Source: Ardenticatenaceae bacterium (GTDB lineage: Bacteria; Chloroflexota; Anaerolineae; Promineifilales; Promineifilaceae). Taken from it: DNA of 20,094 bases. The stretch is from assembly GCA_020634415.1 (NCBI GenBank), contig JACKBT010000062.1, positions 1 to 20,094 on the forward strand, read 5' to 3'. The notes below the pieces were generated by a model. That model did no database searches, was not told the origin of the DNA, and saw only the letters and a program-made list of their open reading frames with translations. Positions 1 to 7,110 of the stretch are shown here, in pieces. The number at the start of each line of letters is the position of its first letter. Positions within the stretch are counted from its first letter, which is position 1. Position numbers and translations under genes: made by a program.

Positions 1-515
1 TGCAGCAGCATGACCCGCCTCATGCGGGCAGGGTTGCGATGTTGCAGTACCCTATCGCCGGGGCCAATGGCGTTTAGATCGCCGACGATGAGATGGGGGT
101 GTGGCTGCGGCTGTTCGGCGATGATTTGCAGCAGTTTGCCCACAGCCTGCCAGCGCCGAATCTCAAAGGGCAGCAGTAAAAAGGGTAGAAAGTGGGCATT
201 ATAAAGGGTGATAGGCTGTGAGGGTAGTTCAATAAGGGTTTCGAGAACGGCTTGAGTGAGAGGTGGCTTGTTGTAGATGTGCCAGCTTTGGATAGGGTAA
301 CGGGATAGGGTAGCGATGTGTCGGTTACCGCTGCCTTGGGCCCAAATGTAGTGGAAGTCCAGACGGCTAGCCAATTCGGCTACAACATTCGGGTCGTCGG
401 CTTCGGTCAGAGCGATGATGTCTGCCTGGCTGTGGGTCAGGACGGTATGGATGGCCTCTACGCGGTCACGCCCGCCAAATTCCAAATTGTAGGTAACGAC
501 GCGAAAGGGGGTCAA
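1..515 (-). CDS. Endonuclease/exonuclease/phosphatase (EEP) family protein, C-terminus beyond window
   Basis: The reverse strand is open from a TTG at 515 to the left edge (171 codons seen), so the C-terminal end is missing. Visible EEP-fold signatures are a first beta strand with N10 and E12 (VVTYNLEFGG, residues 6-15), a metal-binding Glu in DIIALTEADD (E38), NAHFLPF, and GDLNAIGPGD near residues 147-156, matching the family's GDxN motif. These residues bind Mg2+ in metal-dependent phosphodiesterases of this superfamily. The substrate (DNA, phospholipid or nucleotide) cannot be told from the sequence. The start is chosen because TTG overlaps the stop of the upstream asparagine synthase gene as TTGA, and GGAG lies 8 bases before it, which suggests translational coupling. 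The alternative is an in-frame GTG inside the upstream gene, which would add residues before the first conserved strand. Confidence is high for the family and moderate for the start. Confidence 0.8.
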   Translation of the reverse strand, partial: MTPFRVVTYNLEFGGRDRVEAIHTVLTHSQADIIALTEADDPNVVAELASRLDFHYIWAQGSGNRHIATLSRYPIQSWHIYNKPPLTQAVLETLIELPSQPITLYNAHFLPFLLLPFEIRRWQAVGKLLQIIAEQPQPHPHLIVGDLNAIGPGDRVLQHRNPARMRRVMLL

Positions 516-2359
516 CGGCCGATCTCCATTTCTTGATGCCACAATTGGGTAGTGAGGATGCCCGTGAGAATACGGCCGTTATCCACCTTGCCGTTTTTGT
601 GTTCGGCCCGCAAATGGGCTACCGCCTTTGGCTTAAAATAACCCGTTTCGGCGAGAGCAGTAGGATGCAGACAGGCTTCGGCCCAGTTGGGCAGGTGGGC
701 ATTGCGCCACCAGGCAGCATGAGGGCTGGCTAAACCTTGTTTGGGTCGTTGGACAACGGCCGTTGGCAAAACACCTCGTGTTCCCAAACGCAGCAGCCGC
801 TTATTCATCTCTCGGTTAAGCTTGAATTCTGGGGGCAGTTGGGCCACAAACTCCCAGAGAATATGGTCTAAAAAGGGTGGACGAGCCTCGATGGAATGAA
901 CCATGCTCATTCGGTCAACTTCTAGGTTGATGAAGTCTACTAGACGGGTTTGGGATTCGAGGTAGAGAAATTGGTTAAGGGGGTGACGGCCGTTCAACTC
1001 GCCAGTTGCCGGGTACAACGAGAAATACTCAACCTGATCGTTACTCCATTGGAACAGATTTTGCACCAAGGCGAGGGGGGCCACTTGCTGCCACAAATAA
1101 AATCTACCAATCGGGTCTGGTGTGCCTTGAGACAAAACGCGCCGTCCGGCTGTGGAGACGTTTAGGGGAAATCGTGCCAGTTGGCTGCGGACGAAGCGGG
1201 GTAGGTTTAGCAACGGCCGTATGCGCCTGTCGCCATCGTACCAGTGATAGCCCCCCAGCAGTTCATCCGCGCCTTCGCCTGTGAGTATGACTTTGAAGCC
1301 AGCTTCACGGCAAGCCTGATACAGCTTGTAGATAGGCAGACTGGTTGTTGAGCATTGTGGCTCTTCCAGGTGACGCACGGCGAGGGGCAAACAGTCGAAA
1401 TCAGCCTGGGTGAAAGAGATTGTATGATGGTGACTGCCAAGTTGTTGGGCAACTTGTTGGGCATAGGCTGATTCGTCGTAAGCATCGGCCGCAAAGCTGA
1501 TGTGGAAGGTGTGGATGTTGCCAGTGAGTTCGGCCAGCAGGGCAGCCAGGGTGCTGGAATCTATGCCGCCACTGAGTAATGCACCAACAGGCACATCACT
1601 AAGCCGCCAGGCAGCCACCGCCTCACGCAGATGGCTCATAAACTGGTCAACGGCCGTTTCCAACCCCATCTCTAAATAATGATCAGAGCGCGGAAAAGCA
1701 AGCTGCCAATATGGCTGAATCTTGATCTCCGTAGCCGACACAACCATAAAATGGGCCGCAGGCAATTTATGTACATTGTGAAAGGCAGTGAGCGGTGTGG
1801 GCATAAAGCCGTTAACGAACAAGTTTTGGAGGGCTGGCAGGTTGGCGCGGCGGGCCAGGGTAGGCAGCAGCGTAAAGAGGGGGCCAATTTCGGAGGCAAA
1901 AGCGAATTGTGAACCAAGCTGGCTGTAGTAAAGTGGCTTCATGCCGAAGCGATCCCGTACTAAGATGAGTTGACGAGAACGGCCGTCCCACAAACCAAAA
2001 GCAAACATGCCGCGCAAACGAGCGAAAGCCTCTGTCCCCCACTCTTCATAGGCATGAACAACTACCTCCGTATCACTTTGCGTCTGGAAGCAATGACCGA
2101 TGGTTTCTAATTCACGTCGCAATAGGGGTGCATTAACCACTTCGCCGTTGTAGGTAATCCAGATAGAACCATCTTCGTTGCTAAGTGGCTGCTGGCCCCC
2201 TGCCAGGTCAATGATGCTCAAGCGCCGTGTCGCCAGCCCTATACCCTCACTCACAAAGTAGCCTTCGCTGTCTGGGCCGCGATGGTGTAGTAGGCGATTG
2301 GCCTGTTCTAGTTGAGGGCGGGTAACGTCTTTGGCTATCAGTCCTGCAATGCCACACAT
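512..2359 (-). CDS. asnB: Asparagine synthase (glutamine-hydrolysing), class II glutamine amidotransferase
   Basis: A 615-residue protein of normal AsnB length. The N-terminal Ntn glutaminase domain starts with MCGIAG, giving the Cys2 nucleophile that fixes the start. HHRGPD (25-30), YNGEV (70-74) and DRFGMKPLYY (136-145) follow. The C-terminal ATP-pyrophosphatase domain has SGGIDS (263-268), GEGADELLGG (361-370) and the DRMSMVHSIEARPPFLD segment. The family makes an acyl-adenylate and amidates it with ammonia from glutamine. AsnB enzymes in polysaccharide loci amidate sugars or aspartate. The lasso cyclase (McjC type) shares the fold but usually has a degenerate glutaminase half. Here the glutaminase looks intact, which favours true amidotransfer, but this is also the only possible cyclase in the window. 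It diverges from the gene at 2404 with a 44-bp gap and is coupled to the downstream EEP gene. Confidence 0.95.
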   Translation of the reverse strand: MCGIAGLIAKDVTRPQLEQANRLLHHRGPDSEGYFVSEGIGLATRRLSIIDLAGGQQPLSNEDGSIWITYNGEVVNAPLLRRELETIGHCFQTQSDTEVVVHAYEEWGTEAFARLRGMFAFGLWDGRSRQLILVRDRFGMKPLYYSQLGSQFAFASEIGPLFTLLPTLARRANLPALQNLFVNGFMPTPLTAFHNVHKLPAAHFMVVSATEIKIQPYWQLAFPRSDHYLEMGLETAVDQFMSHLREAVAAWRLSDVPVGALLSGGIDSSTLAALLAELTGNIHTFHISFAADAYDESAYAQQVAQQLGSHHHTISFTQADFDCLPLAVRHLEEPQCSTTSLPIYKLYQACREAGFKVILTGEGADELLGGYHWYDGDRRIRPLLNLPRFVRSQLARFPLNVSTAGRRVLSQGTPDPIGRFYLWQQVAPLALVQNLFQWSNDQVEYFSLYPATGELNGRHPLNQFLYLESQTRLVDFINLEVDRMSMVHSIEARPPFLDHILWEFVAQLPPEFKLNREMNKRLLRLGTRGVLPTAVVQRPKQGLASPHAAWWRNAHLPNWAEACLHPTALAETGYFKPKAVAHLRAEHKNGKVDNGRILTGILTTQLWHQEMEIGR

Positions 2360-2403
2360 GGAGGCGAATAGTATACAATACGGCCGTTACAAGCAAAAAG
2401 CAC

Positions 2404-3900
2404 ATGACCAAGTTCGCCAATCTTTTCTCCCCACGCACAGCCCAAAGGTTATTGCTGATCGTTTCCCTGGGGTTTGCCGCCAGCTACCTGTATGTAGGGG
2501 GGGCAAGGGTGGTTTACCCTTATGACCTTGATTTTATTGAAGATGCTATGTTTATGCAGGCCTGGCGGCTGGCCCAGCACCAGCCTGTCTTCGTGCCCGC
2601 CAATGCCGATTTTGTACCGCAGGTTTATATGCCTTTGTATACCTGGCTGGGTGGGTGGCTTCTGCGCCTGACTGGTGTCGCCATGTGGCCGCTGCGCCTG
2701 ATTTCATGGCTAAGTGCATGGGGAACGGCCGTTCTCCTCTACCTCATCGCCCGGCACATTCAGACCAACCGCGTCATTGCCCTCAATTGTGCCGCTCTGT
2801 TCCTGGCGGGTTATCGCTTAACCGGTGGCTGGTATGAGTTGGCGCGGGTGGATGCGCTGTTTGGGCTGCTGGTGTTGGCGGGGATGGCAACGGCCGTTTA
2901 CCACCACCAAACCCATTTGGGACTGGCCCTCGCTGGCATCATATTAGCTTTAGCTTTGCTGACCAAGCAAAATGGTCTACTCATCGCCATCGTTGTGGGT
3001 GTTTATCTGCTGTGGCAGCAACCCAGGCGGGTGTGGATTTATGTGTTGGCTTTTGTGGTTGCAGCCGTACCGCCTCTGCTTTATCTGGAAGAAACAACGG
3101 CGGGCTGGTTCTCTTATTACGTGGTGGATATTGCCTACGCCAGCCCGGTAGAGTTGGGACGTATCTGGCCTATATTAAGGCGTGAGTTCTTGGGGGGCAT
3201 GGGTTTATTGGTAGGTATGGTGGCCATAACGGCCGTCTTACAAGTGCGGCGTGATTGGCGGCATTGTACCCCATCCCCCTGGCTAATTTTTGTGGCAACG
3301 GCCGTTTTCGTCTCTCTGGCAGGCCGCAGCTCTGTCGGTGGCAACTTGAACAATTTGATGTTGGGGTTTTGTTTATTGTGCCTGTCGCCAGCGTTACTGG
3401 CGGCAGAAGTCGGGCAGATGAATTGGTTCCACACCATCGGTCAATGGCTGCTGGGAACGGCCGTTTTGTCTCAATTCATCCTTTTATACTTTCCCCCCCT
3501 GCCCTATGCCCCGCAACAATTCCTGCCCACGCCAGAAATGCAGACACAAGGGGATGCGTTGGTGGCTTATTTAGCGACCGTTGATGGCGACGTTCTGGTC
3601 ATGCTGCATCCCTATTATGCTCTGTTGGCAGGCAAAAAGCCTGGGGTTCACATCCAATCCCTATGGCACGCTCGGCAACGGGGGCAAGAGCCACTGCCCC
3701 CCGATTTGGTCGCCCGCATCGAGCAGCAGCAATATCAACTCATCATCTCTGATGAAAGCCTCTACTTCGAGACGGAACCTGCTCTGCTTAACCTTCTCAA
3801 CCAATATTACCACTCTGAACCAATGGATATGGCTCTATCTCCGCCAACGTTAAGTGGCGTTGTGGTACGGCCGTTATTAATTTACAAACCGAAACCCTAA
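2404..3900 (+). CDS. Membrane glycosyltransferase of the GT-C / GT39-like (ArnT/PMT) type
   Basis: A 498-residue protein with one N-terminal membrane segment (about 14-34), an acidic extracytoplasmic loop DLDFIEDAMF (41-50), and about ten further hydrophobic segments to about residue 370, followed by a soluble tail. The acidic loop after the first transmembrane helix, with a conserved Asp/Glu pair, is the catalytic signature of GT-C enzymes. These use polyprenyl-phosphate sugars outside the membrane. The acceptor is unknown; context suggests a surface glycan. It is transcribed divergently from asnB, so the two may share the 44-bp intergenic promoter region. No clear Shine-Dalgarno precedes the ATG. 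Six copies of the AACGGCCGTT-type palindrome lie inside the gene, mostly read as Thr-Ala-Val. It ends 30 bp before a hairpin element. Confidence 0.8.
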   Translation: MTKFANLFSPRTAQRLLLIVSLGFAASYLYVGGARVVYPYDLDFIEDAMFMQAWRLAQHQPVFVPANADFVPQVYMPLYTWLGGWLLRLTGVAMWPLRLISWLSAWGTAVLLYLIARHIQTNRVIALNCAALFLAGYRLTGGWYELARVDALFGLLVLAGMATAVYHHQTHLGLALAGIILALALLTKQNGLLIAIVVGVYLLWQQPRRVWIYVLAFVVAAVPPLLYLEETTAGWFSYYVVDIAYASPVELGRIWPILRREFLGGMGLLVGMVAITAVLQVRRDWRHCTPSPWLIFVATAVFVSLAGRSSVGGNLNNLMLGFCLLCLSPALLAAEVGQMNWFHTIGQWLLGTAVLSQFILLYFPPLPYAPQQFLPTPEMQTQGDALVAYLATVDGDVLVMLHPYYALLAGKKPGVHIQSLWHARQRGQEPLPPDLVARIEQQQYQLIISDESLYFETEPALLNLLNQYYHSEPMDMALSPPTLSGVVVRPLLIYKPKP

Positions 3901-3930
3901 ATCGTAATCGGTCATCAGTTTTTCCAATAT

Positions 3931-4005
3931 CAGTAGATCGAAATCCTTGTAGAGCGATTTGCAAAATCGCCCCACAACACACTCGTGATCTGTTTCTATC
4001 TACTG
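3931..4005. repeat. Hairpin element copy 1 with 13-bp terminal inverted repeats (MITE- or REP-like)
   Basis: A 75-bp element between convergent genes. The left end is CAGTAGATCGAAA (3931-3943). The right end is TTTCTATCTACTG (3993-4005), its reverse complement with one mismatch. An inner stem GCGATTT/AAATCGC (about 3954-3969) makes the whole unit a long imperfect hairpin. A close relative lies at 5943-6036. It carries no transposase, so it could be a miniature inverted-repeat element or a two-way transcription end. Both copies also share AGTAT just right of the inverted repeat. Confidence 0.75.
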
Positions 4006-4013
4006 AGTATGGA

Positions 4014-4481
4014 TCACCTTTCCGGCCAGGTAAACATAACGGTGAAATCACGCCAATTTTCTTCGGCTTCATAGTAGGGCTGGTTGTGCAGAGTGAGCCA
4101 GGCGTGACCAGCGATATTTTTTTGCTGCCCCGCCAGTTTAGCCCCAAATTGAACCACAACCGGCAGTTCTAACTGGCGCAGATAGTGGTAGCGAATGAGA
4201 GAGCGGCGCAAACACAAACCCAATGGTGATTGGCGTTCCCATAGTGCCGCCAAATCGGCCAGGTTGCGGGTAATGGTGGCGGAAGGTAACGGCCGTTTCC
4301 CCCCATCTTTCGGAGTCAAAACAGCCATCGCTTGGGGAATGGGCTGCTCCAGCACGACTGGTAATTGACGACAAAACTGCCGCATCTCCGCCAACAGAGC
4401 TTGCTGTTCCCCATTCCTCAAAAGAGCCGGCACACACGAGAGGGCGAGGGTGACATGATTGAGACGAGTTTGCCAGGACAC
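4014..4481 (-). CDS. Lasso peptide biosynthesis B2-like protein (transglutaminase-fold leader peptidase)
   Basis: A 155-residue protein with the B2/McjB-C pattern: Cys in GLCLRRS (C90), His in AGHAW (H126), and an acidic residue at the usual +12 distance (E138, with E140 and E141 nearby), giving a Cys-His-acid triad. In lasso pathways this domain cuts off the leader peptide presented by the B1 recognition protein. Most characterised members use Asp as the third residue; Glu here is a conservative change or the triad uses a neighbour. The start is GTG at 4481, eight bases after the PqqD-like gene ends, so the two form an operon in the order B1-B2. The next in-frame Met (residue 33) would remove part of the N-terminal helical region. 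The gene ends 8 bp from the hairpin element. I am confident of the family; the substrate is inferred to be the 21-residue peptide encoded at 10926. Confidence 0.85.
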   Translation of the reverse strand: MSWQTRLNHVTLALSCVPALLRNGEQQALLAEMRQFCRQLPVVLEQPIPQAMAVLTPKDGGKRPLPSATITRNLADLAALWERQSPLGLCLRRSLIRYHYLRQLELPVVVQFGAKLAGQQKNIAGHAWLTLHNQPYYEAEENWRDFTVMFTWPER

Positions 4482-4489
4482 AGCCGTTT

Positions 4490-4945
4490 CTACTTCACAG
4501 TGATAATCAAATTATCACGCTGCATCGTCGCCACCAAATCCAACAAATCGCTCAGAACAGTCTCCGCCTGAACCGAAAAATCGGCCACTAGCTGTGCGGC
4601 GGCTGATTCTGCCCCAGCTTGCATAAGCAGTTGCCCATGCTCCCGAACATCGTCCTCTTCCAGGCCGTATGTCATAGCCAAGTCCTCCAAAGCAGAAGCC
4701 GAAATGGCTGTACCTGCTTGTTGCAAGGCAGCTACATACTTTTGGGCTTTTTCGTTGTAATCAGCAGCGATCTGTTCGGCTAATTGAGCCAATGTGTACA
4801 AGCCATCCAGCTTTTCCCAAAAAACAGTGCCCACTTCATCGAGCGAAAAATAGGTGCCACTGTTCATGTCAATGAGAATAGCTTCCCCAGCCACTACTTC
4901 AAAAGTCACATGATTCGCTCGTTTTAAGACAGTATCCTGATTCAT
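4490..4945 (-). CDS. PqqD-like peptide recognition (RRE/B1) protein with an internal insertion
   Basis: A 151-residue protein. The N-terminal part (about 11-62) is typical of PqqD/RRE winged-helix proteins: VTFEVVAGEAILIDMNSG, then TYFSLDEVGTVFWEKLDG and TLAQLAEQI. The last RRE helix appears only near residues 127-150 (VLSDLLDLVATMQRDNLI). About 60 polar, Ala-rich helical residues sit in between. Normal PqqD proteins are about 90 residues, so this is an insertion within the fold. The RRE binds the leader of a ribosomal peptide through an added beta strand and hands it to the maturases. The start at 4945 is preferred because AAGGA lies 8 bases upstream and it leaves a 31-bp divergent gap. The longer version starting at 4978 would overlap the opposite gene's start codon and adds residues without family resemblance. 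No palindrome core occurs in this gene. Confidence 0.82.
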   Translation of the reverse strand: MNQDTVLKRANHVTFEVVAGEAILIDMNSGTYFSLDEVGTVFWEKLDGLYTLAQLAEQIAADYNEKAQKYVAALQQAGTAISASALEDLAMTYGLEEDDVREHGQLLMQAGAESAAAQLVADFSVQAETVLSDLLDLVATMQRDNLIITVK

Positions 4946-4976
4946 AAACCTCATCCTTGTCAATTGGGTTATACTC

Positions 4977-5936
4977 ATGCCTATGCGTTGGCGTTTTCAT
5001 CATCTCACAATCGAAGGCCGCAGCAATGATCCCACGTTGACCCAAAGCTGGCAAACCTCCTTCGCGTCGCTGGCAACGAGTACGGCCGTTCCCGATCTCA
5101 TCTGCACCCTTGATGTTGTAGACCACATCCCCGCCCTTCCTCCTGGCGATCCCCATTTTCAGCAAGGCGACCTCCTATATTATTATGTGCATGGCGGCCA
5201 GATCACTGCCCATTTTCCCCGCTATGGGCAGGTGCATCTGGATTTGGATAAGGGAACCAGCGAGGGGCGGGTGGTAACGGCCGTTTTAGACTCATACGGC
5301 GTATTAGAAGACCTGCTCGCCATCAGCCTATCCCCCCATTTGCGGCGGCGCGGCCTGTTCCTCATTCACGCCTTCGCCGCCGCTTATGAGCATAAAGCAG
5401 TGCTGTTGGTAGGGGGCATTGGGGCGGGCAAAACCACCACTGGCATGTCGCTCCTCAATGTGGGCTGGCAATTACTTTCCAATGATTCACCCATCGTGTC
5501 CCTTCAGGACAGTATCCCCACCATCCTCAGTTACCCCGGCGTTCTAGCCGCCTACCCCGATACCTTTAGCCGTTTTAGCACCACGCAACATATTTCTAAG
5601 ATGGCGGCTAATAAACATGGTCACCAAAAACGCATTGTGCCACCCCACGATATCTGGCCTGATGTCTGGCTCGACACGGCCCCCATCGCCGCCATCTTCT
5701 TCCCCCACATTGAAGATCGTGCAGCTCATGCCCTGACCTGGCTGTCACCGCCGCAAGCTCTTACTCGGCTGCTGCCCCACGCTGTAGAACAGTGGGATAC
5801 GGCCGTTATGCCCCAACACCTCTCTCTCCTGCGCCACTTGGTAGAACATGCCCCCGCCTACGAACTCCAGCTTGGCCCCGATGTGTCTACCATTCCCGCT
5901 TTGCTGCAAACTAGACTAAATAAGGGCATAAACTGA
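4977..5936 (+). CDS. HPr-kinase-like P-loop protein 1 (putative peptide Ser kinase)
   Basis: A 319-residue protein. A Walker A motif GGIGAGKT (146-153) is followed by GWQLLSNDSPIV (163-174), which aligns with the HprK pattern of a P-loop, then an LL-x-D phosphate-binding/catalytic segment. The N-terminal 130 residues have no motif I recognise. True HPr kinase has a different N-terminal domain and acts in sugar regulation. Stand-alone HprK-like proteins are common in lasso loci, where paeninodin's kinase phosphorylates the C-terminal Ser of the precursor. The gene diverges from the B1-B2 operon by 31 bp, which supports a shared pathway. ATG at 4977 has no Shine-Dalgarno, and a second ATG at 4983 is possible. 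Function as a peptide kinase is inferred. Confidence 0.75.
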   Translation: MPMRWRFHHLTIEGRSNDPTLTQSWQTSFASLATSTAVPDLICTLDVVDHIPALPPGDPHFQQGDLLYYYVHGGQITAHFPRYGQVHLDLDKGTSEGRVVTAVLDSYGVLEDLLAISLSPHLRRRGLFLIHAFAAAYEHKAVLLVGGIGAGKTTTGMSLLNVGWQLLSNDSPIVSLQDSIPTILSYPGVLAAYPDTFSRFSTTQHISKMAANKHGHQKRIVPPHDIWPDVWLDTAPIAAIFFPHIEDRAAHALTWLSPPQALTRLLPHAVEQWDTAVMPQHLSLLRHLVEHAPAYELQLGPDVSTIPALLQTRLNKGIN

Positions 5937-5942
5937 CATTTT

Positions 5943-6036
5943 CAGTAGATCGAAATCCTTGTAGAGCGATTTTGCAAATCACTCCGACGATTTACAAAAT
6001 CGCCCCACTACACTCATCATCTGTTTCGATCTACTG
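5943..6036. repeat. Hairpin element copy 2 with perfect 13-bp terminal inverted repeats
   Basis: A 94-bp element between the convergent genes ending at 5936 and 6045. The ends are CAGTAGATCGAAA (5943-5955) and TTTCGATCTACTG (6024-6036), perfect reverse complements. It aligns with 3931-4005 along its whole length, including CCTTGTAGAGCGATTT and the AGTAT after the right end. It carries about 20 extra bases from a partial internal duplication of the GATTTxCAAA stem. It fills almost the whole junction, like copy 1. Confidence 0.8.
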
Positions 6037-6044
6037 AGTATAAA

Positions 6045-7082
6045 TTATAAGTTGTGGATGACAGACAGCAGCGCTGCTTCGTCTGTGCCAATTGTCAAGT
6101 GATGGGCCTGCGCCCGCGCCACCACTCGTTCAATCTGAGCCAGATTTTGCTGCCAAACGGCCGCTGTGTCATAGTACAAACTGTTTTGGGTGATGGCCTG
6201 CCAGACGGCCGTTATTTCGGCTGGTCGTACCATCGTTTCTGGTTGGTCATGGCGAGACATCAGGCAAAGGGTAATGTGAGTGGGGGAAACGGCCGTTGGC
6301 CAAACCTGCGCCCCATCCACCTGCCGTAAATCCAGGCTATATTTTGTCTCTTGGCGCACGATTTCTGGAGATAAAAACGGCCGTAACGCCCCAAATTGAC
6401 CCAATACATCTTGCCGCAGCTTAATTTTGCCCACCGGAAAACCCAGTAACCACACCTGCTCACCCTCCGCATCTACAAACACCATGCTGTCTGTCAGCAA
6501 GGCATAACCAGATAGGGCCAGCCGCAAAGCGGTGGTAGATTTACCCGTATTGTGTGGAGCCAGCAGCAGCAGCACTTGGTCATCCCGCACCAAACAAGAA
6601 GCATGGAGCAGCCCCCAGCCACTGGCGATCATAAAGTTGAGCAAAATCGTGTGCAGCAAACATTGGCTGATTAGCTCGGGGCGTTGGGCCAGTTGTGGCG
6701 TAAGAACGGCCGTTGCCCGCCCCGCCGCCAAATCCACATAAGCCTGCCCCCACTGCCCCAATTGCCACATAAGCCAGCCGGTATCGCCAGTGTAAGTAAT
6801 CTGCTGCATCAAATCATCAGGGGCAGGTGGTGGCGGATTGATGGCTGGCTGTACCACAAGCTGGATGGTGAAGGGCGGGTGGTCGGTAGGGGGCGCAGGC
6901 GTATAGAGGGGGAGGGTATGGTCAACGGCCGTTAACACCTCTGTCTCGTTACTTACCACCTCCACCGCTCGCCCCATCAGGCAAAACTCCCGCCGGAAAC
7001 GTGGTGTTGATTGCCGCCGCCACCAAAAATCTTCCAGCTTATGGGCATATTCTTGATAAGAAATAACAGTTTTCATAGCCAT
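6045..7082 (-). CDS. HPr-kinase-like P-loop protein 2
   Basis: A 345-residue protein from ATG 7082 (an ATG two codons later at 7076 is equally possible). A Walker A-type loop APHNTGKST (175-183) is followed by GYALLTDSMVFVD (192-204), the same P-loop to LL-x-D arrangement as the kinase at 4977. The two proteins differ widely elsewhere. A Pro-rich linker lies at about 60-90. Upstream in-frame sequence to 7253 is open, but it would overlap the divergent glycosyltransferase and contains no family sequence, so the short start is chosen. The role is inferred to be phosphoryl transfer to a peptide or sugar. A second copy in the same locus is unusual for a simple lasso cluster. It converges with kinase 1 across hairpin element 2. 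Confidence 0.72.
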   Translation of the reverse strand: MAMKTVISYQEYAHKLEDFWWRRQSTPRFRREFCLMGRAVEVVSNETEVLTAVDHTLPLYTPAPPTDHPPFTIQLVVQPAINPPPPAPDDLMQQITYTGDTGWLMWQLGQWGQAYVDLAAGRATAVLTPQLAQRPELISQCLLHTILLNFMIASGWGLLHASCLVRDDQVLLLLAPHNTGKSTTALRLALSGYALLTDSMVFVDAEGEQVWLLGFPVGKIKLRQDVLGQFGALRPFLSPEIVRQETKYSLDLRQVDGAQVWPTAVSPTHITLCLMSRHDQPETMVRPAEITAVWQAITQNSLYYDTAAVWQQNLAQIERVVARAQAHHLTIGTDEAALLSVIHNL

Positions 7083-7110
7083 TCTCACTTGCTTCGGATA
7101 CAAAAGCAGG

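Noticed and set aside
4946..4978. Longer start (4978) for the PqqD-like gene
   Set aside because: It overlaps the opposite gene's ATG, adds non-family residues and lacks a ribosome site, whereas 4945 has AAGGA at good spacing.
3931..6036. Composite transposon bounded by the two hairpin elements
   Set aside because: No transposase lies between them, the enclosed genes form a coherent pathway, and no target duplication is evident.
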